A program made the translations under genes and the position numbers. Below, piece after piece: positions 57,001-64,000 of a stretch of 64,000 nucleotides of DNA (positions are counted from its first letter, which is position 1; each line of letters starts with the position of its first letter). The notes beneath the pieces are model-generated. The model was not told where the DNA came from, did not search any database, and saw only the letters and a program-made list of their open reading frames with translations. This DNA is from Nocardioides furvisabuli (GTDB lineage: Bacteria; Actinomycetota; Actinomycetes; Propionibacteriales; Nocardioidaceae), in assembly GCF_021083185.1 (NCBI RefSeq), contig NZ_JAIGQB010000004.1, forward strand, positions 310,001-374,000, in the 5' to 3' direction.

Positions 57001-57405
57001 TCACGGCACGCGGTTACGTTTCGCCGCCTGCGCCCGCATCACGAGTTCGAGATGGTCACGGCGATACCACCGGCGACCTCCCGACAGGACGCTCGGCACT
57101 CGCCCGCGCCGAGCGCGTGCATTCACCGCAACGCGGGTCACTCCCATTACAGCCGCGGCCGCATCAGCCGAGAGCCAGTCATGTTCCAGGTCGGGTGGCT
57201 TCGGCTGCTGCGGTCGCTCGCGCTCCGACGCGAGGGCTTCCTGTGCGGCGAGCCGGGCGTTGCGGTAGGCGATGACCTCTCCGCGATCGAGGACGGGCCG
57301 CTTGGCCCGTTTGGTGAGATCACCGCGGCGGATCATCTTCGGGACGGCCGAGATGTGGACGCCGAGGACCTGCGCCGCTTCGCGCACAGTGATCCAGTCC
57401 GCCAT
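57001..57405 (-). CDS. protein with two excisionase-type HTH domains
   Basis: A 134-residue protein with two MerR/excisionase-like helix-turn-helix units in tandem: WITVREAAQVLGVHISAVPK (about 3-50) and WLSADAAAAVMGVTRVAVNA (about 80-125, ending RRWYRRDHLELVM). ATG 57405 has TACCGT 7 nt upstream (leaderless). Such proteins bind DNA and can be recombination directionality factors or regulators; no integrase is visible nearby. The gene lies between the frameshifted gene and the large helicase gene. Confidence 0.78.
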   Translation of the reverse strand: MADWITVREAAQVLGVHISAVPKMIRRGDLTKRAKRPVLDRGEVIAYRNARLAAQEALASERERPQQPKPPDLEHDWLSADAAAAVMGVTRVAVNARARRGRVPSVLSGGRRWYRRDHLELVMRAQAAKRNRVP

Positions 57406-57412
57406 GGCACGC

Positions 57413-57418
57413 ACGGTA
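57413..57418 (-). promoter_or_regulatory. -10 element of the double-HTH gene
   Basis: TACCGT on the minus strand, 7 nt before ATG 57405, the same arrangement as at 43967 and 56314. Confidence 0.45.
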
Positions 57419-58068
57419 GTCACGGCAGGACCGCTCTGCATCCGCCCATCCACAAGATGCATAGGCGGAAGAGCGCAGATCGCGGTGGAGAGGCACTTGG
57501 ATTGGTCGACACCATCGTGAAAACAAGGCCTTCGGGGCCTGAGGCCCGCGAGGTGCTCACAGGCCAGGCAGGGTGTACCCGTCTCGACAAAGCGGATGGC
57601 TCCCGGCCGGGCTCAGAGTTGGGCGGCCAATTTTCCAAACGCCGCGACACGGGTTACCCGAGTCAGGCTTCGTCCGACGATGACGACCGTCACAATCAGG
57701 TTTGCGACCGCCCGGACCAGTGGGTCTTCGCTGTCGGGCTCCAGCCCCGGCGTGTGTCCAGCAGGGTGACCAACTGCTCGTCCGCCTCGTCGATCTCCCT
57801 CGCGAAGGCGAGACTGAAGGTCCGTGAGGGGTTGCCGCCGGGCTCAGTCTCCGAACGCGGTCGGCTGAATGTGCGGACCACTACCGGTCGACCAACGAGG
57901 CGGCCATCGCGTCGCGTTCTCTCCGGCATGGTTCGTGGTGCAGTTAGCCTGCCAGTCGCTCTAGGTCGCCGTGGCGGATCCATCCCTGAGGTTCCAAGGA
58001 CGTGACATGGTCGCCTAGGTCATCCTTTACTCGGCCCTTCGGCACGTCAGAGACCGTGGGCGCGGCAC
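57419..58068. other. gene-free stretch with decayed fragment
   Basis: On the minus strand about 57610-57890 shows coding-like codon use that changes frame: SLAFAREIDEADEQLVTLLD in one frame, then LVRAVANLIVTVVIVGRSL in the next. It is likely the wreck of a small membrane-protein gene. The helicase promoter must lie in the last part. No other signal was found. Confidence 0.4.
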
Positions 58069-61000
58069 ATGGGGAGATGGGCAGTGGGGCAGGCAGGCAA
58101 CCAGATCGAGATTCAGGCAGCGCTGAAGAGTTGGCGTGACGGACTGGTCGGTCTCTCCAAGGCGAATCGGCTGATCAAGTTCACGGCACCCAAGACCTCT
58201 TCGGTCCTGGTCGACTCGCCGGATCCGGACGTGGTGTTGGCGCGGGTGGCATCCGGCACCCCCCAAGCGTTCAGGGGCGACTTGAACCTGGGCGACGGGT
58301 CGCCTGCGGCGCTGCTGCCGGGCACCAGCCAGATTCTTCGTTCGCCTCGGCCCGACACCGAACTCGGACCCGTGCTTCGCAACCTGATGCGCAAGGCCCA
58401 AACCGAGTTCCTCGACCGCGGCCTGTCCGTGCTGTACCTGGCCTTCGGGATGCTGCACTGGAAAGACGTCGACGACACAGCGATGATCAGCCCGGTCCTC
58501 CTGGTGCCGGTGTCCCTGCTGCCCGAGGGACCCAAGGGGGTTCCGCGGCTTACCGAGGGCGAGGACGACGCGGTGATCAACCCCGCGCTGGCGCTGCGCC
58601 TGAAGGACTTCGGCATCGATCTGCCGCACATGGACGACCTTGACGGCCTGACGGTCACCGAGGTGCTGGATGCCGTTCGCACCGCTCTCACGCAGGCGAA
58701 GGACTTCACTGACTGGGACCTGAAGATCACCACCTACCTGTCGACCTTCTCCTTCGCAAAGGAGGCCATGTTCAAGGATCTGCACGACAACGAGGAGCAG
58801 ATTTTGGCGCACCCCATCGTCCGTGCGCTGGCCACGTCGGACCCGGCGAAGCAGAGCAGCGACTTCCTGTTCGAACCGATCGATCCGGCTGACATCGAAC
58901 GCGTGGCACCTCCGGAACTGACGCCGTTGGTGCTGGACGCCGACTCCTCGCAGCGCGCTGCTGTGGCCGCGTCCTTGGCGGGACGCACTTTCGTCATGGA
59001 CGGTCCGCCCGGTACGGGCAAATCGCAGACGATCGCGAACATGATCGGCGCCCTGCTGCATGCTGGGAAGACGGTCCTGTTCGTGTCGGAGAAGATGGCG
59101 GCCCTCGACGTGGTCCGCAACCGGCTCACCGACGCCGGTCTCGGCAACTACCTGCTGGAACTGCACTCGCACAAGGCAAGCCGCAAGGAAGTCGCAACCG
59201 AACTCCTCCGATCGCTCGACAACCTCACCCAGCCGCCCGCGGGCCTGGACGCCCTCTCCCGGGAGGCGGTACGCGATCGACGCGAGCGACTGAATGACTA
59301 CGCGGGCGCCATGAACGAGATCCGCCAACCGTTGAACCGGTCGCTGCATTCGGTGCTGGGCGCGCTGGCGGTTCTGGTCGACGTTCCGTCCGCCCCGCAG
59401 CCCGACGTCGATCCCGCGGCCCTGAGCCAGGCCGACTTCATCAGGGTGCAGGAGGTCAGCGCCCAACTCCAACGGGCGTGGCGGCCGGCCGCGCAGGGCA
59501 CGTCGTTCCTCTGGCGTGAAGCGACCGATGAGTCCTCGTTGGACATCCGGCTCTACCAGGCCCAGCAGGCCCTGATCCAGTTGCAGGGATCGGCTGAACT
59601 GAACGCCGACCTGATGGCGGCCTTCGGGCTCACGAGGCCGAGCGACACCGCAATGCTGATCGCCCTCATCGCCCACCAACACGAGGGGCATCCCGTAGGG
59701 GCGCTCGAACCGTGGCTCACCACCACCGGCTGGGACAACCTCACGAGGTCACGCAGCAGCCTCGGCGAGCAGATAGCGGGCATCCGACTGGCGGAACGGG
59801 CCGTCCGCGACCGCGCTGGAGTCGAATGGTCGACGCTTCCCGCTGCGGGCGACCTTCCGGCCTCACCTGCTGCGCTGGCGCTCAATCCGTCACCGGTCGA
59901 CATGACGACCCTCGGGCGCGCCGAACTGGAGACGACCGCATCCGCGTTCCAAGTCACGGCTGCCTCTCTGTCAGAACGAGTCGGCGCCCTGTCCCGTCTG
60001 GCCACTTCCCTCGGGCTGCCCGAGGTCACAACAGTGGCCGACGCGGACCGGATGATCCGCCTCGTTGACCTCCGCGGACAGGGGCGGCTGGTGGACCGTT
60101 CCTGGATGACCCGCCAAGGGCTGACGGACGCCCGCACCGCCGCGGTCCTCCTGCACGAGCAGACCCTCGCCCTCAACGCTGCCGAGGAGCGAGCCACGAG
60201 CGTCTTCACCGGTGAGGCGCTCAAGGCGCCGCTGATGGACCTGCAGGACCGGTTCACGAACCTGCACAAGGGTCTGCGGAAGTTGTCCGGGGACTACAGG
60301 GCGGACAAGAAGGCGGTCGCGGCACTCCTCACGGACGCCACCGACGTCAAAGAGGGCATCCGCCGCCTGTCGGAGGCCATCACGTGGGGCGAGACGACCC
60401 GCGCCTACGACTCGGCGGCCGCACACCACGCAGCCGCGTTGGGTGTGCACTGGCGCAAACGTGACACCGACTTTGAGGCCCTCAACGCGGCGCTGACCAC
60501 AGCCGAAGAGATCGTCCACCTGCTCGACGGTCAGGTGCCGCCAGCGCTCGCCACCTACCTGTGCAGCCCCTCATCGGACGACCCCTACTCGACCGTCGTC
60601 GCCAGCGCCCGCTCCACGCTGGCCGACTGGCGCGCGAGCCTGGCTCCGGTTCCAGCCCTGTCGGGACGCCCGGACCTACTTCTGGGCACCATCGCCGACG
60701 CGGTGGCGTGGTACCAGGCCCACGTCGAACCCATGCGTCAGGCCGCGGCGCGGATAGCGGTGGTGGAGGCCATCACGGGTCGCACCCACACGCTGGCACA
60801 AGCAGATGAACTGCTGACCCTGGCGGAGCGTGTCCGCAATGCGCACGCGTCTTTGACCGAGCACGAAGAGGCCTATCGGGGCGCGTTCGACGCCTACTTC
60901 TCATACGCGGACACCGATCTCCACGGCCTGGACCTCGCGCTCGCCTGGGCTGAGGGTCTCCGCGCTCTTGTGGGTGGCCCGCTGACCTCAGGCCAGGTCA

Positions 61001-63519
61001 AGGCGCTGGCAGACTCCCAGCCGGTCGAAGCCCTGCCCGTTGCGTTCAAGAAGTGGACCTCTGCGCGCGACCGGATCCTGGACGCGTTCGCGTCTTCCCG
61101 GACGGCGGAACTCTCTGCAGAGTTCGACGACTACCGCCTTGGGCTGGAGTTCATCGACGACCTCCGCGAGGACACCGTCGGTCAGCAGGAATGGTTCGAC
61201 TACCAGCGGGCGCGAGCCGCACTGGCCACGCACGGCCTGGAGACCGCCGTGGACTTCTGCATCGATCAACGCGTCGATGCCGCGGTGGTGCCCAGGGTCG
61301 TAGAGCGCTCTCTCCTGCGCGGGTGGGCTGACGCGGTGATCCAGAACGACGCACGCCTGCGCCCCGCACTGGCGAGCGACCGCGATGCCCTCGTGGCCGA
61401 GTACCGCTCCCTCGACCAGCAATTGGTCGCCAACGCAGTCGCGGACATCATCCGTGCCGCGAACACCCGACGCCCCGCCAACACCAGCATCGGGGAGCCC
61501 GGCGTCATCCGCCGCGAGGGGATGAAGAAGCGCAAGCACCTGCCGGTCCGCGACCTCATCGGACGTACCCGAACGACATCGGTCTCGATCAAGCCCGTAT
61601 TCATGATGTCGCCGCTGGCCGTCAGCCAGTACCTGCCCAGCGAGATGTCGTTCGACGTGGTCATCTTCGACGAGGCATCCCAGGTCACCCCGGGAGATGC
61701 GATCAACTGCATCTATCGCGGCAATGCGCTGATCCTCGCGGGCGACGACAAGCAGTTGCCGCCCACCTCGTTCTTCGAACGCAACGAGGACGACAGCGAC
61801 GAGGAGGACACTGACGTCAAGGACTTCCAGTCCGTTCTGGAATTGGCCAAGGCCTGCGGCGCGTTCAGCAACCTCGGGCTGCGGTGGCACTACCGGTCCC
61901 GGCACGAGGACCTCATCGCGTTCTCCAACTACAAGTTCTACGACGGCAACCTCGTCACCTACCCCTCATCCCACTCCGAGGGCGACGACGTCGGCGTGGC
62001 CTACTTCAACGCCCACGGCACCTACCGCCGCGGGGGCGGGGCGGACAACCCAGGCGAGGCACGCAAGGTTGCCGAACGCGTCATCGACCACTTCACCAAC
62101 CGGCCCGACCTCACCCTCGGCGTCGTCACCTTCTCCGTCGCACAAGCGGACGCCGTCGTGGACGCCATCGACGAAGCACGCGAGATCCGGCGCGACCTCG
62201 ACCGCTACTTCGACAAGGAAGACCGCCTCGACGGGTTCTTCGTCCGCTCCCTGGAGTCCGTCCAAGGCGACGAGCGAGACGTGATCATCTTCAGCGTCGG
62301 ATACGGACCCGACGAGGCAGGCAAGATCACCACCAACTTCGGCGTGCTGAACAAGGACCGCGGCTGGCGTCGCCTCAACGTCGGCATCACCCGAGCCCGC
62401 CAACGGGTCGAGGTGATCGCGTCCATGACAGCCGGACAGATCCCGCCCTCGTCCAACGAGAACGTCGAGTACCTGCGCAACTACCTCGACTACGCCGAGC
62501 GCGGCACCACCGTGCTCGCGATCCCGTACTCCTCCACCGGCCTGGAACCCGACTCACCCTTCGAAGAGTCGGTGATCAAGACCATCCAAGGGTGGGGCTT
62601 CACCGTCGAACCCCAGGTCGGTGCGGCGGGATTCCGAATCGACATCGGAGTCCGTCACCCCGCCCACCCGGGCATGTTCGCCATCGGCATCGAATGCGAC
62701 GGCTACCAGTATCACTCCGCGCCCGCAGCACGCGACCGCGACCGTCTACGCGACCAGATCCTCGCCGGACTCGGCTGGTCGCTGCACCGCATCTGGGGCA
62801 CCGCCTGGTACCGCAACCGCAGCCAAGAAGAAGCCCGACTGCGAGAGGCCATCGAGTGGGCCATCTCGCGGCCCCGCACCGGACGGCACACCAAGGCGCC
62901 GACGATTGAGCGGCCCGTGGTCGAGACCGTCGAGGCGGAAACATCCTCGATACCCTCGTGGACGACCGAGTACGTATTCGCCGGGCACCAGAAGTTGCCC
63001 TACTGGGTCGACCCCGGAGAATCGGGCAACCACCTGCACATGGTCGACCCGATCTCCGCCCTCGTCCAGGTTGAAGGGCCCGTCCACATCGAGGTCATCC
63101 ACGAGCGCGTCCGAGGATGGTGGAACATCGGCCGCGTCGGCGCCAACATCCGCCGCAACATCGACCTCGCCATCCAACAGGCCCCTGTGATCCGCGAGGG
63201 CGACTTCGTCGACCAGGCCAACCGGACCCTCGACCGAGTAAGGACACCCGGACGCCACCTCGTCGTCCGCAAGGCGGAACACATCCACCTTGACGAGATC
63301 GCCCTCGCCGTCGAACTGCTCGTGCGAGACGTCGGCGCCGCCGACCGCAGCGAAGTCGTCCAACAGGTGGCCCGAATCTTCGGATGGGCACGCACCGGCG
63401 CACTGGTCGACCGTCGAGTCAACGACGCCGTCGACCGAACCGTTATGAGCGGGCGGGTCCGACTCGACCGAGAAAGACTCGTGATCGACGCCGGGTCGCT
63501 CCCCCACAAGACAACCTGA
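58069..63519 (+). CDS. DUF4011-helicase-Vsr-DUF3320 protein (defence-type)
   Basis: A 1816-residue protein. DUF4011 lies at about 15-110 (WRDGLVGLSKANRLIKF). An SF1 helicase follows, with Walker A GPPGTGKSQT at about 311, a long helical insertion (about 400-1150), FDVVIFDEASQVTPGDAI and AGDDKQLPP at about 1200-1230, SLESVQGDERDVIIFSVGY at about 1395 and NVGITRARQRVEV at about 1440. A Vsr/MTES_1575-type nuclease domain lies at about 1495-1585 (GFRIDIGVRHP, then IGIECDGYQYH), and DUF3320 at about 1650-1720. This single-gene layout is linked to phage defence (Hhe-like). Start ATG 58069; GTG 58084 is possible. Confidence 0.88.
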   Translation: MGRWAVGQAGNQIEIQAALKSWRDGLVGLSKANRLIKFTAPKTSSVLVDSPDPDVVLARVASGTPQAFRGDLNLGDGSPAALLPGTSQILRSPRPDTELGPVLRNLMRKAQTEFLDRGLSVLYLAFGMLHWKDVDDTAMISPVLLVPVSLLPEGPKGVPRLTEGEDDAVINPALALRLKDFGIDLPHMDDLDGLTVTEVLDAVRTALTQAKDFTDWDLKITTYLSTFSFAKEAMFKDLHDNEEQILAHPIVRALATSDPAKQSSDFLFEPIDPADIERVAPPELTPLVLDADSSQRAAVAASLAGRTFVMDGPPGTGKSQTIANMIGALLHAGKTVLFVSEKMAALDVVRNRLTDAGLGNYLLELHSHKASRKEVATELLRSLDNLTQPPAGLDALSREAVRDRRERLNDYAGAMNEIRQPLNRSLHSVLGALAVLVDVPSAPQPDVDPAALSQADFIRVQEVSAQLQRAWRPAAQGTSFLWREATDESSLDIRLYQAQQALIQLQGSAELNADLMAAFGLTRPSDTAMLIALIAHQHEGHPVGALEPWLTTTGWDNLTRSRSSLGEQIAGIRLAERAVRDRAGVEWSTLPAAGDLPASPAALALNPSPVDMTTLGRAELETTASAFQVTAASLSERVGALSRLATSLGLPEVTTVADADRMIRLVDLRGQGRLVDRSWMTRQGLTDARTAAVLLHEQTLALNAAEERATSVFTGEALKAPLMDLQDRFTNLHKGLRKLSGDYRADKKAVAALLTDATDVKEGIRRLSEAITWGETTRAYDSAAAHHAAALGVHWRKRDTDFEALNAALTTAEEIVHLLDGQVPPALATYLCSPSSDDPYSTVVASARSTLADWRASLAPVPALSGRPDLLLGTIADAVAWYQAHVEPMRQAAARIAVVEAITGRTHTLAQADELLTLAERVRNAHASLTEHEEAYRGAFDAYFSYADTDLHGLDLALAWAEGLRALVGGPLTSGQVKALADSQPVEALPVAFKKWTSARDRILDAFASSRTAELSAEFDDYRLGLEFIDDLREDTVGQQEWFDYQRARAALATHGLETAVDFCIDQRVDAAVVPRVVERSLLRGWADAVIQNDARLRPALASDRDALVAEYRSLDQQLVANAVADIIRAANTRRPANTSIGEPGVIRREGMKKRKHLPVRDLIGRTRTTSVSIKPVFMMSPLAVSQYLPSEMSFDVVIFDEASQVTPGDAINCIYRGNALILAGDDKQLPPTSFFERNEDDSDEEDTDVKDFQSVLELAKACGAFSNLGLRWHYRSRHEDLIAFSNYKFYDGNLVTYPSSHSEGDDVGVAYFNAHGTYRRGGGADNPGEARKVAERVIDHFTNRPDLTLGVVTFSVAQADAVVDAIDEAREIRRDLDRYFDKEDRLDGFFVRSLESVQGDERDVIIFSVGYGPDEAGKITTNFGVLNKDRGWRRLNVGITRARQRVEVIASMTAGQIPPSSNENVEYLRNYLDYAERGTTVLAIPYSSTGLEPDSPFEESVIKTIQGWGFTVEPQVGAAGFRIDIGVRHPAHPGMFAIGIECDGYQYHSAPAARDRDRLRDQILAGLGWSLHRIWGTAWYRNRSQEEARLREAIEWAISRPRTGRHTKAPTIERPVVETVEAETSSIPSWTTEYVFAGHQKLPYWVDPGESGNHLHMVDPISALVQVEGPVHIEVIHERVRGWWNIGRVGANIRRNIDLAIQQAPVIREGDFVDQANRTLDRVRTPGRHLVVRKAEHIHLDEIALAVELLVRDVGAADRSEVVQQVARIFGWARTGALVDRRVNDAVDRTVMSGRVRLDRERLVIDAGSLPHKTT

Positions 63520-63625
63520 CAGCGCCGGATACGGCAGCACTCGCTGCATTTCGGCTTCAGCCACTGCATCCGCGACCCAGCATCACTCCCATAACGCGGC
63601 GCAGTACGAACTACGGGAAGAAACC

Positions 63626-64000
63626 TTGAAGAAGCGCGGCCCAGGCCCATTGACATCAGCGCTTGTGCAGCGCGCACAAGCGGGACCCCCAGCCAATGAG
63701 TGGTTCCTCGACACCGAGTACGAACGGGACCACTCATGGCCTTACGGAGACTTCTCGGCCACCGACGTGCGCGTGATGCCGTCTGGCTTCACGTTCCACA
63801 TCTCATGGACGTGGCGTCAAGACACAGAAGTTGGTACGGCAACCGCAACCTTCACCCGAACTCGTGACGCCCATGATGCAGGTGCACTAGCCATGCAAAA
63901 CATGGCGCGCGATCGCGCCTCGGGCATCTACACGCAATACATCAACCCCCAGTTCGTCCCCGACGACCCGAACGACCGCTACTACGCCTACTACGTCCTG
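63626..64000 (+). CDS. hypothetical protein (3' end cut by window)
   Basis: An open frame from TTG 63626, preceded by GGGAAG, running off the right edge with at least 125 codons. It begins MKKRGPGPLTSALVQRAQAG and has beta-rich, aromatic segments (SWPYGDFSATDVRVMPSGF, then FHISWTWRQDTEVGTATATF). No family recognised. It follows the large helicase gene by 106 nt on the same strand and could be a partner or an unrelated cargo gene. Confidence 0.55.
   Translation, partial: MKKRGPGPLTSALVQRAQAGPPANEWFLDTEYERDHSWPYGDFSATDVRVMPSGFTFHISWTWRQDTEVGTATATFTRTRDAHDAGALAMQNMARDRASGIYTQYINPQFVPDDPNDRYYAYYVL

Noticed and set aside
57696..57983. 95-codon minus-strand frame as a gene
   Set aside because: Coding bias covers only its second half and then moves to another frame, with no start signal.

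Overview
This 64 kb window is high-GC actinobacterial chromosome, most like Nocardioides or a close relative (Propionibacteriales). Supporting evidence is GC-rich third codon positions, frequent GTG starts, a mycothiol synthase beside a GlnR regulator, an HBHA-like gene with its usual neighbours, and DUF2516, DUF1416 and DUF4395 proteins. I found no rRNA, tRNA, CRISPR array, transposase or integrase.

The left two thirds (1-43.2 kb) is ordinary core genome. It begins with nucleotide-sugar and envelope genes: galE (cut by the edge), two overlapping GDP-mannose 4,6-dehydratase paralogues, rmlA, a DUF4012 protein, rmlB and an rmlC-rmlD fusion. An XRE regulator, HBHA-like protein and DUF2516 follow, in the arrangement known around mycobacterial hbhA. 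Sulfate assimilation is split between cysC-phosphatase-TauE and cysDN, with asparaginase, a BKACE enzyme, dtd and a GH16 lipoprotein near or between them. At 18.7-23.6 kb lie a TPR-type XRE regulator, a convergent 40-codon secreted-peptide gene and two paralogous PAS histidine kinases. A sulfur-trafficking operon (cysteine-type leader peptide, DUF4395, rhodanese, DUF1416), a thioredoxin, a MerR/hsp20 pair, glnR and mshD, ygfZ, a Fur regulator and a nitrobindin-like protein run to 31 kb.

The stretch 31-41.5 kb is a phosphate region: ppk1, a PhoU-like DUF47 protein with a Pit transporter, pstSCAB and mutT1. PHO-box-like direct repeats precede ppk1 and pstS. A putative DUF559-type endonuclease gene flanked by three 44-nt palindromes interrupts it. 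Core sequence ends with a cold-shock gene.

From about 43.5 kb to the right edge the window is an accessory region. Gene density is lower, many starts look leaderless, reading frames are broken in several places, and most products are hypothetical. It contains two PD-(D/E)XK nuclease-like proteins, a HExxH metallopeptidase-like protein, a nucleotidyltransferase-like protein, a HAD-like protein, secreted proteins, a double-HTH protein and a 1816-residue DUF4011-helicase-nuclease-DUF3320 protein of a family linked to phage defence. This looks like a partly decayed defence or genomic island, but its ends and any integrase are not visible here.
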